A DNA stretch of 64,000 bases, taken from Tanypteryx hageni. Its lineage: Eukaryota > Arthropoda > Insecta > Odonata > Petaluridae. Below, piece by piece: positions 36,846 through 49,399 of the stretch. How positions within the stretch are numbered: the stretch's first letter is position 1; every line of letters starts with the position of its first letter. Below the pieces are notes generated by a model. That model searched no databases. It was not told the DNA's origin and worked only from the letters and a program-made list of their open reading frames with translations. Where the stretch lies: NCBI GenBank assembly GCA_028673005.1, contig CM054116.1, positions 101,286,207-101,350,206 of the forward strand. Direction: 5' to 3'. The position numbers and the translations under genes are program-made.

Positions 36846-38235
36846 TAAAAGGAGACGTCTAAAAGACATGGATTGACGACATCCCATTGAGGAAAGGGAC
36901 ACGAAATGAGACTTTTTAAATCTCGAATGTTTTATTTTTTCCATGCGGAAATCTCGGTGGAAAAAAGACATCAAAGTTGAGAAAATCGAGATAGGAAAGA
37001 GAAGAGAAAGAGCCGAAATGGAGGAACGTAGAGGAGCTCGGACCGGGCCGTTTGGTGGAAGACCGATTGAAACGAGGGAGCGAATTGACGCGCTCCGGCC
37101 AGCTTTAGCACCAACCTAATCATTTACAAGTGCAGTGAGAATGAGTTGCGGCTAAAAGGGAATTCCTAACAGCGCGAACGTTAATTTACCCGTCGGAATT
37201 GGAATCCAAGCACTCGACTGCCAAGTGTTTTACTCACTCGGGGCTTTTCCGAGAGGCGAGTCAGGCCGGTTAGAGAAGGATAGAGGGGAATAGAGATAGA
37301 GAAATGGAAATAGAGGTAAAGAGATGCAGAGATAGATACTAGGATTGAAAGAGAGAGAAAAGAGTTAGTTGCGCCAGGACGCGAAAGAAAAAAGCAAGCG
37401 ACGACCGATTAAGCCAACGGAAATTCGAGAATGAATTACATTCGAACCTTATGGGGCGAAGATAAGTGAATCGATTAACATAGAAGTTGGAGCTTCGCGA
37501 CAAGAAATAAAAGCACAGGAATGCTAAACGAAATAAAATACCTCCTTCGAATAATGAATACAAAATTCCAGTTGCATACGCTCGAATCGTGGATACGTGA
37601 CCGGATCCATCTGAGCTCGTGCCTCGAATTAAATATAATGCGGGTAAATCTTACTAAGATCAGCGAAGGGAAAATTACATCCAAGGTCAGAAAGTTTACA
37701 GTTGAAACCCCGCAAATAGGTTTACTCCACCGTTACGTATGTTAAGGGTTCATATATTCATATATTTAAACATATTGAATTTAAATATTTATTTTAACAC
37801 AAAATCCTCATATACCGTATCAGTCTCGGGCTATCGTCCGAAAATAAAACAATCGGAAATCGATGGCCTCATATCGTTACGCAGACTAGGAAAATGCGTT
37901 CATAACTTCTATAGAATGAATTTCAGAGAAACGAAAATGTGATATAAGAGTTCTAAAGTCACAAGTTCTGGTAAATGTATGATAATGCAGATAAGGAAAA
38001 TTTTTCGAACGACAGAAAATTCGAGCAATAAGGAAGTAAGAGCGTACCCAAAGCGTCCCGAGATAAGAGGCCCCGTAGTTTTTATAATGAAAAATAAAAT
38101 GAACTACAAGCTAACGCAATGAATTTTGCTAAGAGAAACGATTGTAAACAGTTACATGCATAACAATACTAAACTCCGAAAGTTAAACTTTATACCCTTC
38201 TGTAAATCAAGAGAGACAGATTTACCTTAGAAAAA
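36501..38235. other. No gene seen
   Basis: Unique sequence with moderately purine-rich patches at 36960-37060 and 37260-37400. Short frames without motifs. Confidence 0.5.
36804..36846. repeat. (TA)n microsatellite
   Basis: TA run interrupted once by ATACATAT. Confidence 0.95.
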
Positions 38236-38239
<4 letters not shown>

Positions 38240-38294
<55 letters not shown>

Positions 38295-38310
38295 CATATA
38301 CATATATACA
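38240..38310. repeat. (TA)n microsatellite
   Basis: About 40 bp pure TA followed by TATATACATATACATATATAC variants. Confidence 0.95.
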
Positions 38311-39400
38311 TACTATTAGTGAGTACACACGGTGGCCATGCTTTAGTTCGCAAACGTCAACCTGCGAGTCTATTATATTTTTCATGCCATTCGCTCGCGC
38401 ACACAAACATAGCGACACTCGCTTCGTTCGAGGCAAAGATGCGGATATCTGCGAGGAAAAAAATATCACGGAGGACAGATTTAATGAAGCGTACAAGTCT
38501 GCCTCGTTTATTGTCGGAGTAATGACGGGAGGGATGAAAGGGAAGAGGGGAGTGGGGGAGACTGTTTGAGGAAGGAGGAGACAAAAGGAGGCAGAGGAAG
38601 GGGAGGGGGGGATGGAAGGTTTGGAGGATTCACTCCGGCGAAAACCGAATGATTAAAAAAAAAAAATTTAAAAGGGTTCAAGTACGCCGCAAAGGTAAAG
38701 TTATGATTACATTCTCGATCGCAAGTTCAATGCGGAGGAAATGGTTTAGAAAATAGGAAAACTTTTTTCAAGGCACGCGAGCTCCGCGAAAAACGTCCGG
38801 ATAACTCGATCCCGAGCCTGAATTATGTTTGCGCCGAAAGCGGCGCGAGATGGCGACTTTTGTTAAAGGGCGATTTAAAAACATAAAGGACGCGGAAATA
38901 TTTTGGATTGAATCGTCCGCCGGTATCTATGGGAGGAAATGGTGGAACAAACGACTTTAATTCTTTTAAATATCGATCGATCGAGACGGGCTTCGAGCTG
39001 AATGAGAGCTTCTCTTTAAAAATAAAAGTGACGAAATCCTCCGCCATCTGAAACAAAACGACGAGTTTTGGGGGAATTGAACTCCTATTGACTGTTTGGC
39101 AAATTAAAGAGATAGATGTGAAAAAAGTGAACTACGTGATTCCTATTTTCTCTGAGAAATTATGAGACGTTCGGGTCTCGTGATTCAAATCATTTATAGG
39201 TATCCGCCCATCTTGGAAATATTCCGCGTGGATGAATGGCAAATAGAAATATAAGCTTTCCCAAAAAAGCCTCCATTTTAGCGCGAAACCTATTAATAGT
39301 CGAGCGAATGAATGCCAAATTGACTGACAAAAGCGTCTAAAAATAGAAAATAAAAAATGATAGATGTATATCTTAGCGTCTAAACATTGAAAAACAAAAA
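38311..39400. other. No gene seen
   Basis: Contains a purine-rich patch at 38523-38630. At 39336-39419 AAAAAATGATAGATGTATATCTT occurs twice, 46-49 bp apart, at the boundary of the LINE copy. This may be its target duplication or tail. Confidence 0.5.
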
Positions 39401-39404
39401 ATGA

Positions 39405-39770
39405 TAGATGTATATCTTTATTTTGGGCGAGGTTGAGGGGTGCAAGTCCCTCTTACACCTTAACCCAATTGTCATAGAATAGAACATGATACATAGTAAT
39501 AAAATAATAATAAAATTACGAACAAGAGGAAAAGAACGTAAAATTATGGAAAAGAAGACGTAAAATAAATGACAACGATATGTACAATGACAATCAACTT
39601 ACTTATTTGATTATAGTGCGGTAGATGTAATAAAAAGAAGGATATTCAGTTTATTTTTGTGGGCAAACCAATTATGACAATATAGCTTTACTTTGGTGAA
39701 TACCCACATGCGAGAAAACACAAGAAGGGGGTATGAAAAACTCGCGAAATCTACTTTAGATTAGCAAAAA
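39405..39770 (-). mobile_element. LINE family L 3' end, truncated minus-strand copy
   Basis: Read on the minus strand, CTAATCTAAAGTAGATTTCG and AGTTTTTCATACCCCCTTCT match the 53.83 kb copy. The copy ends with a hairpin GAGGG-acttgcac-CCCTC and AACCTCGCCCAAAATAAAGA. No reverse-transcriptase coding remains. This is the only copy of the four that is not embedded in a CT/GA tract. Confidence 0.75.
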
Positions 39771-39933
39771 ATACACTATACCCATTACCTAAACCACAAC
39801 ATAAAAATGCATGTTAGACAATACTATAAGAAAAAAAATAAAAGGAAAAACTACACGAGGAACGAGATCGATTAGAAATTTTATTCTCTCGTACGTCAAC
39901 GGTTACATCAATGCATTTACACACAAAGTTGTA

Positions 39934-39982
<49 letters not shown>

Positions 39983-40305
39983 AAATAACAATTAATTCTA
40001 GATACCATCCCCTAGTTCCTGTTGAACTCGTATCTTTATTCACTACAGAATCATCGAGCTCGTCTCATGGTTGTAAATAAATTCCAGAATAAACACTTGA
40101 GTACCAAAAGTTGAAAAATGAAATTTTTAGAATCATGTTTTCTGTAACCTTGTTAAGGCTATTGATGACACTTAAAGCAAGTTTTAAAAATTTCAATTTT
40201 CGATACGTACGCGCTAATGCTGGAATTCGTGTATTTATGTAAAACTTCTCACATTTTAAATATTTCAATGATTCCGAAAAATATATCCCGGACATAATCA
40301 ATTAT
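39771..40305. other. No gene seen
   Basis: AT-rich. Holds the (TA)n run listed separately and a minus frame at 40065-40301 without motif. Confidence 0.5.
39936..39979. repeat. (TA)n microsatellite
   Basis: Uninterrupted TA run of about 44 bp. Confidence 0.95.
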
Positions 40306-40309
40306 GCTT

Positions 40310-40955
40310 AGCACGGCCGAGTTTATAACTTAGCGCCGCTTTCGGCTACCTAACCTACAGGAATCGCAAATACTTCAGCGGGCCTCCTAAGGAAGTAACA
40401 ATCTTCGGCGGGCCGTATTGGGATTTCCGACGGAATTTAACTAGAGATTTTGAGGCATATATTAAGTAAAAATCAAATTTATATCAGTGGCACCCAAACT
40501 AGGGCTCACGAAACACATCCGACCCGCCATGAATTTTTCAGTTTAAAGGACACAATATGGCGTAAATGAAAATTGAAAATATTAAAAGCAATATGTATCG
40601 TCTGTTCCACGTAATTTCCATAATAGATCAATGAATTTAAAACAAATGCCGTTATATTGACCCTAGCTTAACCTTAAAACTCAACTGTATTTTTGACGGC
40701 GGCCCGTGATGAGTTTGAAAGTGGGCAATGTGGCCCTCGAGACGAAAAGTTGGGCTTAACCGGTCTAAATCATTATTTTAGCGCCGTCGTTTCAAAATTT
40801 AAAAGATTTTGATACCACAATTTTAACTAACAAATACGAATTTTCGAGTCAAATTTTAAGGATTTCTTTTTTAACACAGCTCAGCGGATCATATATAACG
40901 CTCTCGGGAGCCACATGCGGATCGCAAGCCGTAGGTTGCCGTTCCCCGATCTAGC
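40310..40955 (-). mobile_element. Old copy of hAT element B, split by a nested element
   Basis: On the minus strand it matches 29767-30461. 40390-40460 contains the counterpart of CGGCCCGCCGAAG and CTCAGAATCTCTAGTTAA. 40865-40950 contains the counterpart of CAACCTACAGCTCTCGAGCC and GCCGCATG. The two halves are separated by a second insertion at 40485-40763. The outer termini are too diverged to place exactly, and no target duplication is visible. Confidence 0.7.
40485..40763 (+). mobile_element. hAT-like MITE nested inside old element B copy
   Basis: Starts CAGTGGCACCCAAACTAGGG and ends with TGGCCCTCGAGACGAAAAGTT then GGGCTTAACCGG, an imperfect inverted counterpart. GGCCC-TCGAG and CCGACCCGCCA blocks near the ends are typical of hAT MITEs. 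I could not identify a clean 8 bp duplication, so the ends may be off by a few bases. Confidence 0.5.
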
Positions 40956-40960
40956 AAAAG

Positions 40961-41320
40961 CTATGACAATCGCACTGCAGAAATATACCAAGCCTTTTGC
41001 GACATGTTAGCCAGCAACCAATTCCCGGAATATTTTTTAAAAAGTAAAATATATAACACAATCATAAAACAATTCATAACGTAAAGCGAAGTACGTACGC
41101 CGTTAAAGAGTCGACCAATCGATTTCTCTTCGGTATCGACCCTAAAAAACCGTATCGACCTTCTCTCGCAGGCTTTCCAGACGTCAGCGACGAGCGGCAT
41201 GCGAATATATTCCCGTCCGATGGGGCCATCGAGGATTAAAATATGAAATATCCCAACCACTCCCCTCCATATCTCACATGGTCCGAAAGAGATGCGACCC
41301 TGGGAGGCTTCCAGACACAT
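40961..41320 (-). CDS. Unidentified 119-codon open frame
   Basis: The frame reads ILDGPIGREYIRMPLVADVW and ERRSIRFFRVDTEEKSIGRL, which looks less biased than most frames here. No domain or homologue is recognised. It lies between the hAT relic and a CA repeat. It has no signal peptide; a hydrophobic stretch (CFMIVLYILLF) follows. No splice context convinces me. A chance frame in a moderately GC-rich patch is at least as likely. Confidence 0.15.
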   Translation of the reverse strand: MCLEASQGRISFGPCEIWRGVVGIFHILILDGPIGREYIRMPLVADVWKACERRSIRFFRVDTEEKSIGRLFNGVRTSLYVMNCFMIVLYILLFKKYSGNWLLANMSQKAWYISAVRLS

Positions 41321-41330
41321 TCACACAATC

Positions 41331-41385
41331 CACACACACACACGCACACGAACGCACGTGCACACACACACACACACCACAGTCC
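41331..41385. repeat. (CA)n microsatellite, interrupted
   Basis: CACACACACACGCACACGAACG then CACACACACACACACAC. Confidence 0.9.
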
Positions 41386-41474
41386 GATGTACAATTATTT
41401 CAAGCTGTTTTTATCCAGTCGTTCCGATATTCCTTCCCTACGGCCACGACACGGGCCCAAGGTATAAAATAAAC

Positions 41475-41705
41475 TCGGCGTATGGAGAGGGAAGGAGAGA
41501 AAGGGACAGGGTGTAAAGGGGGGCGTGTGGATACAAGGGGTGTAGGGGGAAAAGAAGGGGAGTGTTTATTTTTTGGGAACGAGGGAAGACTCGAAAGAGA
41601 CAAAAGGAAGAGTGGGGAGAGAGAGGGAACGAGCGAAAGGGTGGTGGGAGGAGAGCGGGGGGAGGGGATAAGGGAAGTGAAATAAACGAGGAGGCCATGA
41701 GCGTA
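41475..41705. repeat. Purine-rich tract
   Basis: GA/GGGG-rich + strand. The overlapping frames on both strands are low complexity. Confidence 0.7.
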
Positions 41706-41903
41706 TATACCGTGGGATTCCATTTATAGAGAGAGAGCGGTATGGAAGAGAAACGAACGAGAAGGAAAGAGGCGGTAGAGAAAAGGGATGGGAGCGAAAC
41801 GAATCCGCCCTTTCATAGAGCGACATCTGCCGAAAAAAATAATGCGAATGAGCGACGCCTTTCAATTTTTCGCAGATTATTTATCTCTCTTTATACTTTT
41901 CTT

Positions 41904-41908
<5 letters not shown>

Positions 41909-41953
<45 letters not shown>
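41909..41953. repeat. (TA)n microsatellite
   Basis: Uninterrupted run of about 45 bp. Confidence 0.95.
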
Positions 41954-41954
<1 letters not shown>

Positions 41955-41956
<2 letters not shown>

Positions 41957-42270
41957 TGCTCGCTCATTCGACGTGCGCTCACCAATAATTATCCGACAGG
42001 CCGCTATGGTGAGGGACGGATGAATAAGATCCGCCCCCCTCGTGCCGCTAATGGCGATAGCGTGCTCCAGGTGGGCGATTAACTTCCGCGCACACACACC
42101 CTCTCCCGCGAGCGGGTATATGCATCCCCGCGGACCGATGCGCTGCACTCCCTCCAAATTTTTTCATGCTAAAGGTAGGGGATGCTTTAATTGGCTGATG
42201 GAACCCTCCCACCCTCCCTCCAGCCCGCCCAAGCGCGAGGACTGCCCGAGTTCATCGGGTTAATAAGCGA
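41955..42270. other. CpG-containing GC-rich segment between two TA runs
   Basis: Higher GC than its surroundings, with CCCGCGAGCGGG and CCCCGCGG motifs. It could be a regulatory or conserved non-coding element, but nothing decisive is visible. The frames 41742-42023, 41906-42157 and 42042-42263 overlap and are unsupported. Confidence 0.3.
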
Positions 42271-42632
42271 ATAAGTACAAAAATAAATATACATGCTGCG
42301 AACCCATACACAAAAAATGTAGGTGTGTGCGTGTGTGTCCGTATTTCGTTTCGATTCTGGATCGGTTTTTCATTTATTTATTCATTCTTTATTGGGTGTG
42401 CGCGCGTGCGACGCTTAGATTTTCACATTTACGTGTGTATGTACGGTCGCGTTTTTTTCCCTGCAGAGGTGGACGCAATAGTTGGTTATTAGGTCGCGTT
42501 TAATTGGATGACTCGCGCTGACCGCGGCGTCGTGTCTTGACGGGAGGTTCGATAAAAAAATAACGACTTTTTAAACCATCCGAAGCGATAGCGGCTACTG
42601 CCCGGAAGAATATCGATTTGCCTAATACATAC

Positions 42633-42682
<50 letters not shown>

Positions 42683-43310
42683 GCTGAACGAAATTAATTG
42701 GGTATCTCTGGCAGCACAGTCAATTTGACCTTTTTTCATTAATCGGCTAGGATTCCGAGGGAAAAAATATATATGTACGTAAGCGAACGCCCAATTTCCT
42801 ACACATACAAATTAATTTTCAAGCGATTAATTCTATTTTCTTTATTTGTTGTCGTCGAGCGTTCGATCAAGCTTTTTTGACGCGAACGCGATAAGATTAC
42901 CGGTTTCCGACAGCCACGGGTCCGTTTTTAATTAAAAATTCGAATTCGCTTCATGATTTAAGATTCAGAGAAATTGAATATTAGTTGAACAAATTATTAA
43001 GCTTCTTCCTCAATATACCAATTTGGTGGAAAAATAACCATTACTTTTTAGAACTTCGCTTTCAAAGAAACGTTTGCGCTCAAAATGAAGGTATATCACT
43101 TTGTATAAATTCCATTAAATGAAATAACTAAACCATCAACCAACTCGGAGAGTAAATTTAACGGCCGGGTAGCAATTTTTTTTTAATTGATCACTAGGTT
43201 ATATAATATTATTTCGTTTATTTGAAAAGTAACGTCTTTTAACAGAATCCCATAGTTAAATGATTGGGGGGTAATTCCGAGCTTTACGGCGAAAGCTCTT
43301 CTCCCTTTCA
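42271..43310. other. No gene seen
   Basis: Includes TGTGTGCGTGTGTGTCC near 42324 and a (TA)n run at 42635-42680. The remainder is AT-rich unique sequence. Confidence 0.5.
42635..42680. repeat. (TA)n microsatellite
   Basis: Uninterrupted run of about 46 bp. Confidence 0.95.
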
Positions 43311-43314
43311 AGAG

Positions 43315-43765
43315 TCAAAATCTTTCCGGTAGTTCTGAGGACATGGAAATAATAGGCAAACGCATTTCAGAATGGCAGTCTACACAACTTAAATACATAA
43401 TAACTTTTCGTGACTGAAAGCGACGAGCGGCTGGGCCACAATATTCACGGGCGGCGGTTTGCATTTCTTTTTCAATGATCAAAATGGCAGACCTTAGCTT
43501 ATTCTGGGACACCATTGGCCATTCATCTTACACCCCCTTGCCCAGAGAATACCTCGTAGAGCCTTTTGTGTACTTAAGTCTTTGACTCACACATATACTT
43601 AATAGTCCAGTGGATTTAAGTCGGCAGGATACGGTGGCCGCTCAGGGCTACTCGTAAATTGGACAATATTCCAGACCAAGAATTCTCGAGTTTCCTGGGG
43701 CATAACGAGAGGGCTCATTGTCTTACATTAAGACTCTGTATGTTCATAAACGGAGACTGGTATTT
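43315..43765 (-). pseudogene. Mariner transposase relic (C-terminal half)
   Basis: On the minus strand, one phase reads ETREFLVWNIVQFTSS then PERPPYPADLNPLDY (about 43604-43690). This matches the WPPYSPDLNPLDY signature around the last catalytic aspartate of mariner-family DDE/D transposases. A stop follows at once. In another phase the ORF 43315-43515 gives MVSQNKLRSAILIIEKEMQT, which resembles the C-terminal helix region of the same family. Mariner transposases are about 345 residues; only the last third is recognisable, with frameshifts and stops. It is not functional. The N-terminal DNA-binding domain and inverted repeats were not found. Confidence 0.65.
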
Positions 43766-45385
43766 CGAACGGCGTCTACGTTTTCACTGATTAATACAGA
43801 CCCGCTAAACTGATTAAATTAATACTTTAAGTTAGACATATTTAATATACGGAAATTTTCAGTAATGTTTTCAAAATTCTTTACTCGGGCGTTTAAGCCC
43901 TGGGAGGTTGTAATTACGTTATTCTTTTCTTTACACTCAGGACCTGTCAGTGTAACAGGTAAAGGTTTTCATGATTGCATACAATGAAGAATACAAAATA
44001 TTTCCGATTAAATAGGGTGAGAATGAATATATACGTTAATAGACAACATATATTTGTACATACATAAGTAAAATTCAATGTACGCAGAAAGCAGTTAAAT
44101 CTGTGCATAATATAGACTGAGTAATGGAAATAAATCAGTAACTGTCTCAACAAATCTCAACCAATTTTAACAGCACTGATTAGACAGCAGAGACGTTTTT
44201 GCTTCATTTGATAAAAACGAAAACTAATATGAAGAATTTTTACAATTCGATGAAAATTGAAGGGTTATTAGATTTTATTTTTCATTTTTATCTTTAACTG
44301 ATTAATTAACTTCTCCTTATGTCTGGAAATTAATGTTTGCGACATTGTTAAATTAATATTATTTACGATCGAAAGGGTAAAATAATTCTCATTAGAAAGG
44401 CATAGCAGATGTAAGTTTATATTATAGAGTGAATCATTACTGAAAGTAAAATATACACTATTCCGATAGCATCTTTCAATTACTAACGTACGACGCCTTT
44501 CATTCCTAGCCTTCACTCTTGACGAGCGATTAAACTGGTCACTAAAGAACGCATTTCATATTTTTCAAGTGTTACTTTTGTACCGAATAAGGATGTAAAG
44601 CAAAGAATTTTACTTAAAATTTTATTTTCCTGAAAGATATCTGCAATAACAGATTCATTAGTTGGATGCATTGCGTTAAATTAATACTTATTATATCCGG
44701 CTTGGTTTAATATTAGTATTCATTAAAATAGAAAAGTTCGGAATAAATTTGAGAATTTTCACTGAGAAAAATAATATTTTTTAATTTTTATAAAAGAAAC
44801 ATAGAGAAATGTATATGCCTTAATGTCGATCGTTTGACAAATTTAAGCTTCAAAAATTACATTAATGACGAAATATTTAGGATGGCGTTAAAACTGTGCG
44901 ATCCTTATATCGATATCTTACAATAATATTTTAGGCTACTTACTAGAGAGATACGTTTAATGTTACTTGGATATTTTAAAAGGATTTAATACGAAAAGAC
45001 GCACGAGACTTGGGATTTTTTCTGCGCATGCATAAAATATTTGACTTTTTTATTCTCAGATATTTGTCCGTGATAATATGCTGTTAGAGATGCCCCTCAC
45101 GGTCTGCCTTTCTCAAATATTTGCACTTCGTGACGGGGTTACCTTACGATTGTTTATTTCAACCTTCTCAACGTACCTGCGGAAGGGGATATCTTGGATT
45201 GCTTATACTTTACGGATTCCCATAAAAAATCTACGAATTTTTAAGACGCGAGAGTAAATCTCATCGCTCGTAACTCCGTGAAATGTCATCGCGAGTATTA
45301 CACCGAGGGTTTGACACACTGCGGACGTTAATCAAAACCAAACAACAAGCGGCCTTTTGTCGCAGTTACCGCCACTACCCACGCA
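43766..45385. other. AT-rich, no gene seen
   Basis: Short unsupported frames only. Confidence 0.5.
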
Positions 45386-45389
45386 AAAC

Positions 45390-46045
45390 GTCTCACAATC
45401 TACCTCCCTCCATCCTTCCCTAGACAACCTTATTTTGGGTTCATCTCTTTTTAAAATAGCTCGTCGCCCTACTCCACAATGCCTCTCAGCTCTCATCCAT
45501 CCTCCCCCTCACCACCATCCTTCTCACCTCATCTCCTCCTCTTCCACCCTTCCTCTCTCTCTCTCTCGCCATCCCTTATACCAACCCACGGCACGTAATC
45601 TCTCCCTTCCTCCACTCCCATTCTTCCCTCTTCCTCTCACTCGCTAACCCCTTTGTTTCCATTGTTGGCAACCCCTTCTCCCTCTCATACCTTCTCTCCT
45701 TTCTCTCACTTTCTATCGTCACGCACCTACCTATCCTCCTCCTACTCCTCCTCATCTCTCTATCCCCAAAACCCCACTCTCCACGCAACAATATCCATCT
45801 TCCGCCGAGTCCTTCCACGATCATTTGCTGAGTCTTTCAGCAAACGTGGAGCAAGCGAAAGAGAGAGAGTCCCATTATTGTATACAAACCTCTCCTTCAT
45901 GTACCGTCCCTCTTCCCACTCCCTCACTCTCCAACCTTACTCCAACTATTCCCCCCTCCCTTACTCCTCCCATCTCCCCCGCACCTAAACGGGTGTGAAC
46001 ACTCCCTCTCCCTACCTCCCCCTCTCTCTCTCTCACTGTAAAGTG
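45390..46045. repeat. Pyrimidine-rich domain
   Basis: About 650 bp of CTCC/TCTC-rich + strand with short (CT)n runs at 45553-45567 and 46021-46034. It is the mirror image of the purine domains. Long frames here are S/P/L artefacts. Confidence 0.75.
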
Positions 46046-46700
46046 TATTTGTGCGGAATGTGTGCTTCACAGGTTGAACAACCTTCGGGGAGCGTAGGGG
46101 TAAGCAGAAGGAGTCATGTTCCCTTTCTTTTCTCTCCCCGTAGAGATGAGTACGGGAAGGAGGAGAAAGCGAGGGAGGGGCGGGTTCGGAGGTTGGAAGA
46201 AGTGGGAGGGTGAGAGGGAAAGAGGGAGGGCGCCGGTAGACTTGGAGCCAAGCGGTGTCGCGAGAGGAGCTTTTGAATAAACGACTCTCGGTTGACTTAC
46301 TCCCGTGGGAGATGCGTCAGTGTTTAAGTATTCAACCGTTCTGGGATCTCCAGGAGTAAAAAAATCCCTCCTCTCCTTACCCTCCCCCCTTTTCCCTTCT
46401 ATCCTCTTGATATCAGCTGCACTCGTAGTTAGAGAAGAAAGGAGAGAGAGGCGCCTTATTAGCCTTCGGGCAACACATTTGGCACGGAGTTCCTCCTCTT
46501 TCTATCTCGCGTAACACTAACCCCTCCCTCATCTCTCCCCCTCACACTCATTTCTCAAAATCTCATCTTGTCTTATTCCACTTTAAAAGATAAAAAAAGA
46601 AACATTCGGATGTGAAGAAGTTGTAAAAAAAGAAATATGCCATGGCCTATATCCTACATGCTAACATTTGGAGCACTGCGTCTTTGAAAAGGGTAAAGAG
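46046..46700. other. No gene seen
   Basis: Purine-rich at 46150-46225, pyrimidine-rich at 46360-46410 and 46515-46550. Otherwise unremarkable. Confidence 0.45.
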
Positions 46701-46704
46701 AAGG

Positions 46705-46735
46705 GTGTGTGTGTGTGTGTGTGCGCGCGCGCGCG
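46705..46735. repeat. (GT)9(GC)6 alternating purine-pyrimidine run
   Basis: 31 bp of uninterrupted purine-pyrimidine alternation: nine GT then six GC dinucleotides. It is a strong candidate for Z-DNA formation. Confidence 0.95.
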
Positions 46736-46859
46736 GGAAGCATTGCAATATGGGTACGATAAGACACCTGCCCTTTTCCAAATTATCTTTCCCTCTCCCA
46801 CTGTGCACACATATGCGTATTTGTGTGCGCGCGTGCGTATATGGAAGGTGAGTCAATAG

Positions 46860-49395
46860 GTAATCTAAATATAGATTATTAAGGATGTTTTTATTAACAA
46901 TATAGATTCACAAACACATAGTATAATTACTGTATGTCTGGATATTCAGTACTCGTGGTTTCCGAAATATAAAGTTGGTAGTATCTTTGCCAATTTTTAT
47001 AATATCCCCTCTTGCAGACGGCACCGTAGCTGAACAGCAAATTTCCGCCCAATTTTTAATGTCACAACGAATTAAATCATGTATAATTTACTATGAAATG
47101 TCCATCACATGGAAAACTTTTTTATCATAAAAAAGTCGTACAAATCTTAAGAATATTTCAGAAAAGGATAATGAACAACAGACTCATGTACCGGTATAAT
47201 GTGTACGATAACTTTTTAATCTATCTCATGGAATCAGAAAGCTTGTCAGCTACAGGAACAAAGCCCTCGAAATAATAACATTGGCAAACAGAGCATGTTC
47301 ATGTTTTACGGATAAACTTATTCTGAACCTTTTTTTAAGTACAACACATTTATCGACATTCCACCTCCCCCACACACAAAAACATAGGGTATGCACCTCT
47401 ATCCTAACAATCTCCTTTCATCTCCATCTCCGTCAGGGAACGGTTTAACCGCGGTTCGAATGCAGAGTCGGCTTTCTTGGCATATGAGAGACTCTTTGTT
47501 TGTCTGATGTAATTTCTCGAGTATATTTACCTGCCATTCCCTTGTCATCTTTGACCTTTATCAACTTTCTGCCTTGCCTCTTTTGTCTTATGGACCTATG
47601 CAAACCAAAATACAATGCCTTTCATGCTTAAGCCTGCGCTTTTGTGCATATTCACCCCCCTCCATTCTTCGTGAATACTCTTAAGCAGTTACTGTTGACC
47701 TACTTCAAGATTTTAAGATTTATATATTTATCGAATAAAAATATGACGTGTATAAGTTGTTAGAGAAATAAATAAATCTCGCATTTCTTTCTTACTTTTA
47801 TAGCATGAAGTAATAATCCACAATTTCGAATTCAAGGCAAAGGCTTTAATACTTGCTGAAAAAATATAATACTACGTACTCACTTTTTCCTGAGTTCTAG
47901 AGGATATTTTATGCTACATATTAAAAGTTTACAAATGCTACATGTAAGGAATATTTATGGTTAGGTTAGGGACTTTGTCTTTAAGCGTCCTTAAATATCA
48001 GTGCTCATGAAATGAGAACGACGATTGATCATTTCTTTTGTTGTTCGCAATTGAGCTACCAAAAGCTTTACACGGTTTTGAGCAAATCTGCAAATTTGAA
48101 TAAATATAGTTTTAAACATCACAAAGCTTAGATCAAACTGACAAAAATCTGGGCGAATACTTCAAAACGAGTATGTAACATGGTAAATATTAGTTATTTT
48201 TTCATAAAATAAAACACACCTTCCAAAAATTATCTTGGTGGTTTTCTAGAGGTATCGTTATAAACTGATGTTACTACTTCGATTTCAATCACCAAATAGA
48301 GCGAATTGGTTGGTTATAATAGATCAAAGTTTTCTATAGCAATCACTGAAAGGATATTTCTTGCAGTGATGCAAGTATAGGACCTAAAAATAATTCATAT
48401 TTATGATGCCACACATTTACGTATTAAATTCAGATAGTATTAATGCTGTACTTCGATTAAAATTAAAGTTGAGTCATATCAAAGAATTGACACAACAGAA
48501 TGTAAGAGATTTTACGTTTACTTAAAAAATATCAGTTTATTTTATCATTGTACCAATGTAAACACTTGGGAAAATACTTGGTGTTAGAAAACACGACCTA
48601 TGTTTGAACATAAAAGATAGCTCTTAACTACGAAATTTGAGGTTTATGTGCCACTAATGTATCATCACGTAATCACTTCCATCTCAACCTTAACTTCTGG
48701 CGTGTTAAAGAGTGTAAATCCGTATTTCAGGTTCCGGTCGCGGCAATTCATCTTCCAAAAACTGGATTTCAAAACTCCATTAGCACCAGAAAAACTTGCC
48801 CAACCTACTTTTCAACGTTCCAAATAATATAAACGGTGTGAGAAACAAAAATTCTATCAGCTAAAGTTTCATAATTCCTTCTACAAAGCGCATTTCCTAC
48901 TTTTCCGCAGGCATTACCTCGTAATTCAAAGTTTTACGAAACTTAACGTTCGTATAAAGTAAAACTTTGTGGAAGTTAGTCGAATAAAGGGCTTATTTCC
49001 TTTCCTTTAGCCTATATATTGGTGCATGGCTATATATAACTCCATTAAAACCAAAATTAATAAAAGTTATTCGGAAAGAGGAAATTTTCACTACTGTCAG
49101 CAATATTATATCAATATTAAAAGGAATAGTAATGAATAAAAACGTATAAAAGAGATGATAAAATTAAACAAGTAAGTAATCAGTTGCTGAAGAAAACAAC
49201 AACTGGCGGTTTAAAGTAATTGTTAATAAAGAATGTAAATTTTATGTATACTAGTATGATCAATAAAAATGGAGAAATCCTTATAACCATAAAATTATAA
49301 TTAAACAAGTAGTTCGGGAAAGAACTAATCCGCCTACTTTCTTTTAAATACAATTTTAATATATAACAATTAGGGGTGTACACAGGTTTTCCGTG
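46860..49395. other. AT-rich, no gene seen
   Basis: Unique sequence with sub-70-codon frames and no recognisable element. Confidence 0.5.
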
Positions 49396-49399
49396 GTAA

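Noticed and set aside
47450..47465. GCGGTTCGAATGC as a tRNA B-box
   Set aside because: No A-box, acceptor stem or cloverleaf pairing could be built around it.
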